A stretch of 64,000 bases of DNA, taken from NCBI RefSeq assembly GCF_001698225.1, contig NZ_CP016594.1, forward strand, positions 3,596,001 to 3,660,000, in the 5' to 3' direction. The notes beneath the pieces were generated by a model, which saw nothing but the letters and a program-made list of their open reading frames with translations, did no database searches and was not told the DNA's origin. The position numbers were made by a program, and so were the translations under genes. Below are positions 1 to 8,518 of this stretch, piece by piece. The stretch comes from Gordonia terrae. GTDB lineage: Bacteria > Actinomycetota > Actinomycetes > Mycobacteriales > Mycobacteriaceae. Position 1 is the stretch's first letter, and every line of letters begins with the position of its first letter.

Positions 1-400
1 ACTGCAGCGCGGCGGCATAGAACTTCGCGGCAGCCGCGTTGGCCGCCACCAGACGGGCGCGTGTCCCGCGGTCGCGCTTGATGGCGGTGCCGCCGCCCTC
101 GTAGTTGATCTGGTAACCGATCCGGTCGGCGAGCTGCTCGACCGCCTCCACGAAGCTGATGTGTTCCTGCTTCTGCAAGAAGCTGTAGACGTCGCCGCCC
201 TCACCGCAGCCGAAGCAGTGGAAGTGGCCGTGGTTGGGCCGGACGTGGAACGACGGCGATTTCTCGTCGTGGAACGGACACAGCCCCTTGAGGCTGTCGG
301 CACCGGCCCGACGCAGCGCGACGTAATCGCCGACGATGTCCTCGATCCTCGTCTGCTCACGGATCGCCGTGATGTCGCGATCGGGAATTCGGCCTGCCAC
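1..400 (-). CDS. dnaG: DNA primase, N-terminal part (runs off window)
   Basis: Synthesises RNA primers for lagging-strand replication. Only the first 133 residues are inside the window; the gene continues past position 1. The start is a GTG at 398-400. The CHC2 zinc-binding domain is complete, with Cys41, His44, Cys62 and Cys65 as ligands (motif CPFH, then CFGC), followed by the start of the toprim-linking region. It lies 66 bases downstream of dgt on the same strand, the dgt-dnaG order known from mycobacteria. The identification is secure from the zinc domain alone; the catalytic toprim domain cannot be seen here. Confidence 0.96.
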   Translation of the reverse strand, partial: MAGRIPDRDITAIREQTRIEDIVGDYVALRRAGADSLKGLCPFHDEKSPSFHVRPNHGHFHCFGCGEGGDVYSFLQKQEHISFVEAVEQLADRIGYQINYEGGGTAIKRDRGTRARLVAANAAAAKFYAAALQ

Positions 401-466
401 GCGACCAGTGTAGTGACGCCGGAGAGGCCGCCCGGCCGGGTGCTTCGACGACCCGCTCCCCCGGCG

Positions 467-1783
467 CTAACCCAGGTGCGCTTGCGCCCCCGAATTGTGC
501 TTGTCGGTGCGCTCGAGCCGGCCTTCGGTCATCGACGCGATCTGGTCGACGATGACGCGCATGCGGGCGGCGTCGTCGGACGCGGCGTTCCACCACGGCA
601 CGAAAATCGGGTCCAGACCCCCGGGCGCCGCCTCGACGAACCAGTTCGCCACGCGGTGGATGCGTTCCCGCTGACGACGTTGGGTCGCCTTGTGGCGCTC
701 GTTGGAGAAGATGAACCGCAGTGCCAGGGTCTTGAGCATCGACACCTCGGCGGCGATGAGTTCCGGTACCTCGAGGTCGGCGTCGTAGCGCGACACCGGC
801 CGGCCCCCGACCACCTCGCGGGTCCCGGTGATCGCCGCCGACGCGAAGCGCCCGATGAATTCACTGGTCAACCGTTTGAGTGCGACATAGGAGTCGAGAG
901 TTCCGTCGAAGACACCCACCGAACGCACGATGTCCATCCGGTGCAACCGCGCGGCGGCGTCGACGAGCGCCTCGGGATCGAGACCGGGGAACTCCTTGGC
1001 GCCGATGTCGGCCAGCGCCCGCTGATCCTGCGGGTCACCGAGCGTCCGCAGATCGATGCGGCCGCCGATCACGCCGTCCTCGAGGTCGTGCACGGAGTAC
1101 GCGACGTCGTCGGACCAGTCCATGATCTGGGCTTCGACGCATTGCCGGGTCCCGGGCGCATCCCGACGGATCCAGGCGAGCATCCCGGCATCGTCGTCGT
1201 AGGCCCCGAACTTCCCGCCCGGGGTACGCCGGGTCCACGGATACTTCAGGGTCGCGTCCAACGAGGCACGGGTGAGATTCAGGCCGGCACTGTGCCCGTC
1301 GGCGTCGAGCAGCTTGGGTTCCAGCCTCGTCAGGATTCGGAGGTTCTGGGCGTTGCCCTCGAAACCACCGTGATCCGCGGCCACCTCGTCGAGCGCGCGT
1401 TCGCCGTTGTGTCCGTACGGCGGATGCCCGATGTCGTGGGCGAGTCCGGCGAGTTCGACGAGGTCGGGTTCGGCGCCGAGGCCGATGGCGATGCCCCGGC
1501 CGATCTGCCCGACCTCGAGCGAATGCGTGAGCCGGGTGCGGGGCGTGTCACCTTCTCGCGGACCGACGACCTGTGTCTTGTCGGCCAGCCGGCGAAGCGC
1601 CGCGGAGTGCAGGACCCGCGCCCGATCTCGGGCGAAGTCGCTCCGATGATCGGTCCGCGTGCCGGGCAGGCTCGCGACCTTGGCTCCCTCGGGAACGAAT
1701 CGCTCGACGGCTTCGTCGCCGTACGCGGCCACCGCCGGGAGAACATGACCGACGGTCTCGGGCCCCTGGCGGGTGTCAGTCAA
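467..1783 (-). CDS. dgt: Deoxyguanosinetriphosphate triphosphohydrolase (dNTPase)
   Basis: HD-superfamily enzyme cleaving dNTPs to deoxynucleosides and tripolyphosphate. The metal-binding HD signature is present: His87 in RLTHSLEV, His116-Asp117 in [12 protein letters not shown], and a later Asp in [12 protein letters not shown] near residue 225. The 438-residue length is normal for the actinobacterial family. The start is a TTG at 1781-1783 that overlaps the last 8 bases of the upstream cold-shock-domain gene, so the two may be translationally coupled; a start further inside is possible. It precedes dnaG in the same direction. Confidence 0.95.
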   Translation of the reverse strand: MTDTRQGPETVGHVLPAVAAYGDEAVERFVPEGAKVASLPGTRTDHRSDFARDRARVLHSAALRRLADKTQVVGPREGDTPRTRLTHSLEVGQIGRGIAIGLGAEPDLVELAGLAHDIGHPPYGHNGERALDEVAADHGGFEGNAQNLRILTRLEPKLLDADGHSAGLNLTRASLDATLKYPWTRRTPGGKFGAYDDDAGMLAWIRRDAPGTRQCVEAQIMDWSDDVAYSVHDLEDGVIGGRIDLRTLGDPQDQRALADIGAKEFPGLDPEALVDAAARLHRMDIVRSVGVFDGTLDSYVALKRLTSEFIGRFASAAITGTREVVGGRPVSRYDADLEVPELIAAEVSMLKTLALRFIFSNERHKATQRRQRERIHRVANWFVEAAPGGLDPIFVPWWNAASDDAARMRVIVDQIASMTEGRLERTDKHNSGAQAHLG

Positions 1784-2273
1784 GCACCCAGCCCCGGGCG
1801 ACGGCGAAGTCGGTGACGCGCTGCCGGATCGCCACGATCTGGCGTGCGGTGAGGGCGCCGTCGGCGTCGAGCAGCAGTTCGGTCAGCTCCTCGGTGAACG
1901 CGGCGGAGTCCAGCGAGCCGCCACCGCGCGGCCGACGGCTGCCGCGGTCGTCGTGGCGTCCGCGGTCGCCCCGATCACCGCGGTCGCCCCGATCTCGGCC
2001 GTGATGCTCGTCTCGGCGGTGAGCCCGGGCGCCCGCGGCGTCGTCGGCGGGTGCGGCCTCGGTCACCGCGACGTTGATCGCCTTGGAACCCCGATCGGTC
2101 TCCTCGACGTCGAAAGACACCTTCGCGCCGGGCTTCAACGAGTTCTCATCGATGTCGATGTCGTTGATGTGGAGGAACACATCGGCGCCGCCCGACTCCG
2201 GCGCCAAGAACCCGAATCCCCGATTCGCGTCGTAATGAACGACTTTCCCGCTGACAGACACGACTCCACTCAC
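1776..2273 (-). CDS. Cold-shock-domain protein with RGD-rich linker and C-terminal helical tail
   Basis: The first 70 residues form a cold-shock domain with RNP1 ([10 protein letters not shown], about 17-26) and RNP2 (DVFLHI, 31-36), so it should bind single-stranded nucleic acid. A low-complexity stretch rich in Arg, Gly and Asp follows, including [13 protein letters not shown], like RNA-binding RGG-type tails. The last 45 residues look like a compact helical module ([15 protein letters not shown]). About 165 residues, longer than a plain 67-residue CspA. The start is uncertain between GTG at 2273 and GTG at 2261; I chose the first. It overlaps dgt by 8 bases. Confidence 0.85.
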   Translation of the reverse strand: MSGVVSVSGKVVHYDANRGFGFLAPESGGADVFLHINDIDIDENSLKPGAKVSFDVEETDRGSKAINVAVTEAAPADDAAGARAHRRDEHHGRDRGDRGDRGDRGRHDDRGSRRPRGGGSLDSAAFTEELTELLLDADGALTARQIVAIRQRVTDFAVARGWVLD

Positions 2274-2397
2274 TCTCTCGTCACGCGCACGACGGACCCC
2301 ATGCCCTACTCCACGCGACAACTCGCCATCAAGTGTGACAGACATCCGCAGGTCAGGCGGAATCGTGGGCGTACGTCCCGAGGCGCCGCGACAGTTC

Positions 2398-3783
2398 TCA
2401 GGCGCCGAGCAGCTTGCCACCGAGATACTCGGCGACCTTGTCGAGCGCGACCCGCTCCTGACTCATGGTGTCCCGTTCGCGCACCGTGACGGCCTGGTCG
2501 TCGAGGGTGTCGAAGTCGACGGTCACGCAGAACGGGGTGCCGATCTCGTCCTGTCGGCGGTAGCGCTTGCCGATGCCCTGCGCGTCGTCGAACTCGACGT
2601 TCCAGTGCTTGCGGAGTTCGGCGGCGAGGTCGCGGGCCTTCGGCGAGAGCTTCTCGTTGCGCGACAGCGGCAGCACGGCGACCTTGATCGGTGCCAGCCG
2701 CCGGTCGAGCCGCAGGACGGTGCGAGTGTCGGTGCCGCCCTTCGCGTTCGGCACCTCTTCCTCGGTGTAGGCGTCGCACAGGAACGCCATCAGCGAGCGG
2801 GTCAGGCCGGCAGCCGGTTCGATGACGAACGGGGTGTAGCGCTCGCCCGATGCCTGATCGAAGAACGACAGGTCCTCGCCCGAGTGCTTGCTGTGCGTCG
2901 ACAGGTCGTAGTCGGTGCGGTTGGCGACACCTTCGAGTTCGCCCCACGGGTTACCGGTGAAGCCGAACTTGTACTCGACGTCCACGGTCCGCTTGGAGTA
3001 GTGCGACAACTTCTCCTTGGGGTGGTCGTAGAGCCGCAGGTTCTCCGGATCGATGCCCAGGTTCACGTACCAGTCGAACCGCTGGTCGATCCAGTACTGG
3101 TGCCATTCCTCGTCCTCGCCCGGCTTGACGAAGAACTCCATCTCCATCTGCTCGAACTCGCGGGTCCGGAAGATGAAGTTGCCGGGGGTGATCTCGTTGC
3201 GGAAGCTCTTGCCGATCTGCGCGATGCCGAACGGCGGCTTCTTGCGCGCGGTGGTCATCACGTTCTTGAAGTTCACGAAGATGCCCTGGGCGGTTTCGGG
3301 ACGCAGGTAGTGCAGGCCCTCCTCGTCGTCGACGGGACCGAGGAACGTCTTCATCAGACCGCTGAAGGCCTTGGGCTCGGTCCAGTTGCCGGGCTGCCCG
3401 GTCTCCGGGTCGTTGATGTCGGCCAGGCCGTTGGCCGGCGGATGCCCGTGCTTGGCCTCGTAGGCCTCGATGAGGTGGTCGGCGCGGTAGCGCTTGTGGG
3501 TGTGCAGCGACTCGACGAGGGGGTCGGTGAACACCTCGACGTGGCCGGAGGCCTCCCAGACCTGGCGCGGCAGGATGACCGACGAATCGAGACCCACGAC
3601 GTCCTCGCGGCTGATAACCATCGTGCGCCACCACTGCCGCTTGATGTTCTCCTTGAGTTCGACGCCGAGCGGGCCGTAATCCCAGGCCGACTTGGTACCG
3701 CCGTAGATCTCACCGCACTGGTAGACCAGGCCCCGACGCTTGGCGAGGTTGACGACGGATTCCACATTGGACTGGGCGGCCAC
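2398..3783 (-). CDS. glyS: Glycyl-tRNA synthetase, class II homodimeric type
   Basis: Charges tRNA-Gly. At 461 residues it has the length of the single-chain bacterial enzyme. Class II motifs are visible: [17 protein letters not shown] near the N-terminus, motif 2 ([10 protein letters not shown], about 194-203, then [14 protein letters not shown]) and the C-terminal anticodon-binding domain ([11 protein letters not shown] onward). The start GTG at 3781-3783 has a GGAGAG ribosome-binding site about 10 bases upstream; longer reading into the intergenic region is unlikely to be translated. It is divergent from the lipoprotein aminopeptidase gene. The 204-base gap between them holds no recognised operator. 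Confidence 0.97.
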   Translation of the reverse strand: MAAQSNVESVVNLAKRRGLVYQCGEIYGGTKSAWDYGPLGVELKENIKRQWWRTMVISREDVVGLDSSVILPRQVWEASGHVEVFTDPLVESLHTHKRYRADHLIEAYEAKHGHPPANGLADINDPETGQPGNWTEPKAFSGLMKTFLGPVDDEEGLHYLRPETAQGIFVNFKNVMTTARKKPPFGIAQIGKSFRNEITPGNFIFRTREFEQMEMEFFVKPGEDEEWHQYWIDQRFDWYVNLGIDPENLRLYDHPKEKLSHYSKRTVDVEYKFGFTGNPWGELEGVANRTDYDLSTHSKHSGEDLSFFDQASGERYTPFVIEPAAGLTRSLMAFLCDAYTEEEVPNAKGGTDTRTVLRLDRRLAPIKVAVLPLSRNEKLSPKARDLAAELRKHWNVEFDDAQGIGKRYRRQDEIGTPFCVTVDFDTLDDQAVTVRERDTMSQERVALDKVAEYLGGKLLGA

Positions 3784-3987
3784 GGTTAACTGCTCTCCAC
3801 GGGTTGAGGTGTTCGGCTGGGACGGTCGTGCTGATGCTCGGTGCTCGGCGTGCATCCACGAGATGCAGGCGGCAACCCGTACAGACTACCGAGCAGGTGT
3901 CCTGTTTCCCGAAAGCACCGGCAACTCCGGTCGTCGCCGCGAACCGTTGGGCGCACGCCGGCGTTCCGGAACTGCCACAGTGGCAGG

Positions 3988-5520
3988 GTGATCGTTCGAG
4001 TACGACGACGCGTCGGCGTCCCTGTTCCGGCGCGGCATGGCCGGCCGACGTTCCTGGCAGCGGCACTGGCACTGGTACTCGTCGCGGGGTGCGCGGACGA
4101 ACAGCCCACAGAGGTCGATCGGCCCTCCTCGGCGCCGGTGTCGACCCCCTCGCCCGCACCCCCGGTCGCCGAGGTCACCCCGAACGCGCTGGGCGAGGCG
4201 GTCACCATCGAGAACGTGATGGCCCACGTCCGCGCCTTCCAGCAGATCGCCGACAACAACGGCGGCAACCGCGCAGCCGGCACATCCGGGTATGACGCAT
4301 CGCTCGACTACGTCGCCGGGCTGCTCCACACGGCGGGCTTCGACGTGACCACGACGCCGGTCGACTACGAGCGCTTCGACGCCGGGCCGGTGAGCCTGAC
4401 GGCCGACGACCTGAAGGTCGCGACGCGCATCGTCGAGTACTCGGCAGGCACGGGTGACACCCCGGTCACCGCCGCGCCCGTGACCGTCGACGGGCTCGGA
4501 TGCGCGAGCACCGACTTCCCGGGGGCGGTGCGCGGGTCGGTCGCCGTGATCTCGCGCGGCACCTGCACCTTCGCCGACAAGGCACGTAACGCGCAGTCCG
4601 CCGGTGCGGTCGGGGCGATCATGGTCAACAACGAACCCGGCCCGCTCACGGGCGCCACGCTCGGGCCGGATGACCGCCCCACGATCCCCGTCCTCGGCGT
4701 CTCCGCCGACGACGCCGAGCGGGTGCGGTCGGCTGGATCGGTGACGCTCTCGGTCGAGGCGGAGACCACCGGCATCCGCACGCGCAACCTGATCGCCGAG
4801 ACCCGGACGGGCACCGCCGACGACGTCGTGATGGCCGGCGCGCACCTCGACAGCGTCGTCGAAGGGCCCGGCATCAACGACAACGCGAGCGGCAGCGCGG
4901 CTGTCCTCGAGACCGCGCTGCGGCTCGGCTCGTCCCCACGCGTTGCGCACCGGGTGCGGTTCGCGTTCTGGGGCGCCGAAGAGGACGGCCTGGTGGGTTC
5001 CTCGGAGTACGTCCGGGGACTCGACCCGGCCGGCCGCGCGGCGGTCGCCCTGTACTTGAACTTCGACATGCTCGCGTCGCCCAACGGCGGTTACTTCACC
5101 TACGACGGGGACGATTCCGAACGCGAGGGAGCCGGCCCCGGCCCGGACGGCTCCGGGGGCATCGAGCGGACCTTCGAGAAGTTCTACGCCGATCGGGGCA
5201 TCCCCCTCGCACCCGACGACTTCGACGGCCGCTCCGACTACGGTCCGTTCATCGCGGTGGGCATCCCCTCCGGCGGGGTGTTCACCGGCGCGGAGACCGA
5301 GAAGAACGAGGCGCAGGCCGAGCTGTGGGGCGGCCGCGCGGGAGAGCCCTTCGACCCCGACTATCACACGGCGCGCGACACCCTCGACAACATCGACACC
5401 GACCTCCTGGCCGTCAACTCCTCCGCGGTCGCGTTCGCGGTGGCGACGTACGCGCTGTCGACCGCGGGCGCGGACGGGGTTCCCCCCGTCGCCGACCGCC
5501 GTCGCGCGAACGGCGGCTGA
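3988..5520 (+). CDS. Lipoprotein M28-family aminopeptidase (LpqL-like)
   Basis: Predicted secreted lipoprotein zinc aminopeptidase, 510 residues. A signal peptide with hydrophobic core (about 21-33) ends in the lipobox LVAGC, so Cys35 should be lipidated. A Pro/Ser-rich linker, a PA (protease-associated) insert around 160-260 and the M28 peptidase domain follow. Likely zinc and catalytic residues are His286 (AGAHLDS), Asp298 (GINDNASG), Glu331-Glu332 (FWGAEED), Asp360 (LNFDM) and His460 (DYHTARDT). The start is a GTG at 3988 preceded by GGCAGG. Layout and length match mycobacterial LpqL; the symbol is left out because orthology was not tested. Confidence 0.88.
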   Translation: MIVRVRRRVGVPVPARHGRPTFLAAALALVLVAGCADEQPTEVDRPSSAPVSTPSPAPPVAEVTPNALGEAVTIENVMAHVRAFQQIADNNGGNRAAGTSGYDASLDYVAGLLHTAGFDVTTTPVDYERFDAGPVSLTADDLKVATRIVEYSAGTGDTPVTAAPVTVDGLGCASTDFPGAVRGSVAVISRGTCTFADKARNAQSAGAVGAIMVNNEPGPLTGATLGPDDRPTIPVLGVSADDAERVRSAGSVTLSVEAETTGIRTRNLIAETRTGTADDVVMAGAHLDSVVEGPGINDNASGSAAVLETALRLGSSPRVAHRVRFAFWGAEEDGLVGSSEYVRGLDPAGRAAVALYLNFDMLASPNGGYFTYDGDDSEREGAGPGPDGSGGIERTFEKFYADRGIPLAPDDFDGRSDYGPFIAVGIPSGGVFTGAETEKNEAQAELWGGRAGEPFDPDYHTARDTLDNIDTDLLAVNSSAVAFAVATYALSTAGADGVPPVADRRRANGG

Positions 5521-5544
5521 CCAGCCACGCGACCCGGGCATGGA

Positions 5545-5570
5545 TTGAAAACCATTTCCGTTAGAATGGT
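5545..5570 (+). promoter_or_regulatory. Candidate promoter and zinc-regulator operator of the smtB-zur operon
   Basis: The 15 bases at 5546-5560 (TGAAAACCATTTCCG) match the mycobacterial Zur box TGAAAATCATTTTCA, as I remember it, at 12 of 15 positions. Overlapping it is an inverted repeat, ACCATT (5551-5556) and AATGGT (5565-5570), and a -10-like TAGAAT (5562-5567). A repressor bound here would cover the -10 element. The translation start is 39 bases further on, after a GAGAGGAG ribosome-binding site. Confidence 0.6.
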
Positions 5571-5605
5571 CGGATCAGTGGCGCGAGCCAGGCGAGAGGA
5601 GCGCG

Positions 5606-5980
5606 ATGTCGACCCAACCGTTGGACGGGCCCGACCCCGTCGAGGCGGCCGATGCCGCGGCCCGGGAAGCCGCCGCCGACCTCCTGCGTGCCCTCGCCTC
5701 CCCCACCCGCGTCGCGATCGTGCTGTCCCTGCGCGAGCGGGTGCAGTGCGTCCATGAACTCGTCGGGCACCTGGGTCTGAGTCAGCCGCTGGTCAGTCAG
5801 CACCTGCGTGTCCTCAAGGACGCCGGCGTGGTCCGCGGCCAGCGCAACGGCCGCGAGATCACCTACGAACTGCTCGACGATCACGTCGCCCACATCGTCG
5901 GCGACGCCCTGATCCACGCGAACGAGACCCACGACGGCCGCGCAGTGCCGACCGACGCCTCCCGGGCGGTGAACGAATGA
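5606..5980 (+). CDS. smtB: ArsR/SmtB-family zinc-responsive repressor
   Basis: Winged-helix metal sensor of 124 residues, expected to release DNA when zinc binds. The helix-turn-helix is LSQPLVSQHLRVLKDAG (about 58-74). The alpha5 zinc site of SmtB-type sensors is intact: Asp91-x-His93, ten residues, His104-x2-Glu107. There is no alpha3N Cys cluster, so zinc rather than arsenic or cadmium is the likely signal. The stop overlaps the zur start (ATGA), so the pair is one operon, as with Rv2358-Rv2359 in M. tuberculosis. The ATG at 5606 has a strong GAGAGGAG site upstream. Probably autoregulated through the element at 5545-5570. Confidence 0.93.
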   Translation: MSTQPLDGPDPVEAADAAAREAAADLLRALASPTRVAIVLSLRERVQCVHELVGHLGLSQPLVSQHLRVLKDAGVVRGQRNGREITYELLDDHVAHIVGDALIHANETHDGRAVPTDASRAVNE

Positions 5981-6405
5981 GCGGGGTCGCCTCCGGACCG
6001 CAGCCGGTCACCGGCATCCGGTCGACGCGCCAGCGGGCCGCGATCGCCGACGCCCTGGCCGGCACCGAGGACTTCTGTTCCGCCCAGGAGTTGCACGAGA
6101 TACTCAAGGCCCGCGGTGAATCGATCGGCCTGACGACGGTCTACCGCAATCTCCAGGCGCTGAGCCAGGCCGGCCAGATCGATGTGCTGTGGGACGGTTC
6201 CGGTGAGACGCGCTACCGCCATTGTTCGTCGGGACACCACCATCACCTCGTGTGCCGCGAATGCGGAACCACCGTCGAGGTCCAGGCCGAGCCGGTCGAG
6301 CGATGGGCCGCGAAGATCGCTGCGCAGCACGGCTTCACCGACATCAACCACACCGTCGAGGTCTTCGGCCGCTGCGGTGATTGCCGGGTCGCCGAGAGCG
6401 ACTGA
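5977..6405 (+). CDS. zur: Zinc uptake regulator, Fur family
   Basis: 142-residue Fur-family repressor. The N-terminal winged helix includes GLTTVYRNLQALSQAG (about 51-66). Structural zinc is held by CREC (Cys93, Cys96) and CGDC (Cys133, Cys136). A His-rich segment, SSGHHHHLVC (84-93), supplies regulatory-site ligands. Adjacency to a SmtB-type zinc sensor with a 4-base overlap argues for Zur rather than the iron regulator Fur. Together the two proteins can read zinc excess and zinc sufficiency: Zur should repress uptake genes when zinc is bound, while SmtB leaves DNA. Confidence 0.93.
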   Translation: MSGVASGPQPVTGIRSTRQRAAIADALAGTEDFCSAQELHEILKARGESIGLTTVYRNLQALSQAGQIDVLWDGSGETRYRHCSSGHHHHLVCRECGTTVEVQAEPVERWAAKIAAQHGFTDINHTVEVFGRCGDCRVAESD

Positions 6406-6429
6406 GCAGGGAGCGGAGGGGCGGTCGCG

Positions 6430-6840
6430 TCAGGCGGAAGCCGGACCCATCAGCCGCTCGGCGGCGTCGACCCCGGCGGCGAGCACGATGTGCAACACCG
6501 TCAGCAGTGGTACGTCGTCGAGCTGGCTTGCCGGAAACGTGTAGTACTGCAACACATCCGTGGTGACCCCGGCACGATCGGAGCGTCGGAGGCTGCCGAA
6601 ACTGAGCTGGGCTGCGCACGCCTCGACATCGTCGCGCAGGCTCGGCGTGTTGGGCAGGTCCATCGCGACCATCTGAGTCATGGCCAGCACGTCGAGGCCG
6701 TCGGCCAGCGTGAGTACGCGGATCGATGCGCGCGTCGGACCGACCTGTACCACCAGCGAATCGGCGTCGGGACGGTCGACGGGCCCGAGTTCGGCGACGA
6801 TCTCGGCCGTCCGGTCGAGGAGCGTGGCGGCATCGGTCAC
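6430..6840 (-). CDS. Conserved hypothetical protein next to uppS
   Basis: 136-residue protein of unknown function, acidic, without signal peptide, membrane segment or recognised catalytic motif. The GTG start at 6838-6840 overlaps the uppS stop (GTGA), so it is translated with uppS. Its position directly after uppS matches the unannotated Rv2360c of M. tuberculosis, an inference from gene order. The N-terminal half alternates predicted helix and strand ([14 protein letters not shown], then [16 protein letters not shown]), which could fit a small alpha/beta chaperone-like or sensory fold, but nothing specific can be claimed. Confidence 0.75.
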   Translation of the reverse strand: MTDAATLLDRTAEIVAELGPVDRPDADSLVVQVGPTRASIRVLTLADGLDVLAMTQMVAMDLPNTPSLRDDVEACAAQLSFGSLRRSDRAGVTTDVLQYYTFPASQLDDVPLLTVLHIVLAAGVDAAERLMGPASA

Positions 6841-7658
6841 GACGGCTTCACCCCGCCGAAACGCCGGTCGCGCGAAGCATATTCGAGGCAGGCGGCCCAC
6901 AGGTCACGGCGGTCGAAGTCCGGAAAGAGCTTCTCCTGGTAGACCATCTCCGCGTACGCCGACTGCCACAGCAGGAAATTCGAGATGCGCTGCTCCCCCG
7001 AGGGACGCAGGAAGAGGTCGACGTCGGGCATGTCCGGCTCGTCGAGGTATCGCGCGAACGTCGACTCCGAGATCCGCTCGGGATCGATCTCTCCCCGGGC
7101 CGCCCGGCGGGCGATCTCCCGTGCGGCGTCGGCGATCTCGGCGCGGCCGCCGTAGTTGACGCACATCGTCAGCGTCATCGCGGTGTTGTCCCTGGTCATC
7201 TCCTCGGCGATCTCGAGTTCACGGATCACGCTGCGCCACAAGCGCGGCCGGCGTCCGGCCCACCGCACGCGGACACCCATCTCGTGCATCTCGTCGCGCC
7301 GCCGACGGATGACGTCGCGATTGAAGCCCATGAGGAACCGCACCTCGTCGGGGCTGCGGGACCAGTTCTCGGTGGAGAAGGCGTAGGCCGACAACCAGCC
7401 CACACCCAATTCGATACAGCCGCACACGGTGTCCATCAGCACGGCCTCGCCGCGCTTGTGTCCTTCGGTGCGCGGGAGTCCGCGATCGGTGGCCCAGCGG
7501 CCGTTGCCGTCCATCACCAGTGCCACGTGCTTGGGTACGAACTCGGCGGGGATGGCCGGCGGGCGCGCGCCGCTCGGGTGCGGGTCGGGCGGCCGAACGT
7601 CGCCACGGGGGCTCGCGGACTTCCGCCCTCTCGCGGAACTACCCGGCCGCAACGCCAT
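6837..7658 (-). CDS. uppS: Cis-prenyltransferase (long-chain polyprenyl diphosphate synthase)
   Basis: Makes the polyprenyl diphosphate carrier used for peptidoglycan and arabinogalactan; in mycolata the product is usually decaprenyl diphosphate. The diphosphate-binding motif VMDGNGRWA (about 48-56, catalytic Asp50) and the C-terminal [15 protein letters not shown] region are intact. 273 residues with a basic, Pro-rich 40-residue N-terminal extension before the catalytic fold, as in the mycobacterial enzyme. Its N-terminal codons overlap the end of recO (7639-7658), and its stop overlaps the next gene by GTGA. Exact chain length cannot be read from sequence. Confidence 0.95.
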   Translation of the reverse strand: MALRPGSSARGRKSASPRGDVRPPDPHPSGARPPAIPAEFVPKHVALVMDGNGRWATDRGLPRTEGHKRGEAVLMDTVCGCIELGVGWLSAYAFSTENWSRSPDEVRFLMGFNRDVIRRRRDEMHEMGVRVRWAGRRPRLWRSVIRELEIAEEMTRDNTAMTLTMCVNYGGRAEIADAAREIARRAARGEIDPERISESTFARYLDEPDMPDVDLFLRPSGEQRISNFLLWQSAYAEMVYQEKLFPDFDRRDLWAACLEYASRDRRFGGVKPS

Positions 7659-8442
7659 CGTCGACTCTCCTCACACCCACGTCCACACCTGTGTCCATCA
7701 GCCTATGAGGCGCGGTGCGCTCGATCAGAGGCAGGGTTCGGAGCTGCCGTTCGAGATGCCACTGCAGGTGCGCGGCGGTGAGCCCGCTGGCCTGACGGCG
7801 CAGCGACGGCGTCGAGTCGGTCACGTGATCCCACTGACCGCGGAACAACGCGTCCATGAGGTCGAGCACGCCGGGCGACGGTGTCGCCGAACCCGGCGGG
7901 CGACAGGGCAGGCACACTGCACCACCCGCGGCGACGTGGAAGGCGCGATGCGGCCCCGGCGTCGCGCATCGTGCGCACTCCTCCAGGGCCGGCATCCAGC
8001 CCGCGCTGTACATGGCGCGCAGCAGATAGGCATCGAGGATCAGTTCACGCGGTCGTCGGTCGTCGGCCAGCGCCTCCAGCGCCCCCACCGTCAGCCGGTG
8101 CAGCTGGCGGGTGGGAGCGCGCTCTTCGCCCGCCAGACGCTCCGCGGTCTCGAGGACCGCGCAGGCCGTCGTGTAGCGCCCGTAATCGGCGACGATGCGA
8201 TCGGCGAAGGCGTGCAGGCTGTGCACCTGGGTGACCACGTCGAGGCTGCGCCCCGGATACAGATGTACATCGATGTGGGCGAAGGGTTCGAGCCGGGCGC
8301 CGAACTTCGAGCGGGTCCGCCGGACGCCCTTGGCGACCGCGCGCACGAGGCCGTGTTCGGCGGTGAGCAGCGTGATGATGCGGTCGGCTTCGCCCAGCTT
8401 GTGCTGGCGCAACACGACGGCCTCATCCCGGTAGAACCTCAC
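7639..8442 (-). CDS. recO: DNA repair protein RecO
   Basis: Recombination mediator loading RecA onto SSB-coated gaps with RecR. The N-terminal OB fold is seen in [25 protein letters not shown] and the conserved [13 protein letters not shown] segment; the C-terminal region carries a CARC and CLPC zinc-binding pair. The GTG at 8440-8442 gives 267 residues with the standard N-terminus; a longer reading adds a non-homologous 17-residue stretch. It overlaps uppS by 20 bases, the recO-uppS order of mycobacteria. Confidence 0.95.
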   Translation of the reverse strand: MRFYRDEAVVLRQHKLGEADRIITLLTAEHGLVRAVAKGVRRTRSKFGARLEPFAHIDVHLYPGRSLDVVTQVHSLHAFADRIVADYGRYTTACAVLETAERLAGEERAPTRQLHRLTVGALEALADDRRPRELILDAYLLRAMYSAGWMPALEECARCATPGPHRAFHVAAGGAVCLPCRPPGSATPSPGVLDLMDALFRGQWDHVTDSTPSLRRQASGLTAAHLQWHLERQLRTLPLIERTAPHRLMDTGVDVGVRRVDDGVAAG

Positions 8443-8518
8443 CCGGGCATTCTCCCACCGGGCACCGACACGCGCGCCCCCGACATGCCACAAACAGATG
8501 GTCGAGGAGACTGCAGTC

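Noticed and set aside
161..1816. Long plus-strand reading frame opposite dgt and dnaG
   Set aside because: High-GC codon shadow; the minus strand encodes well-recognised Dgt and DnaG, and the antisense translation is Arg/Pro/Asp-rich without motifs.
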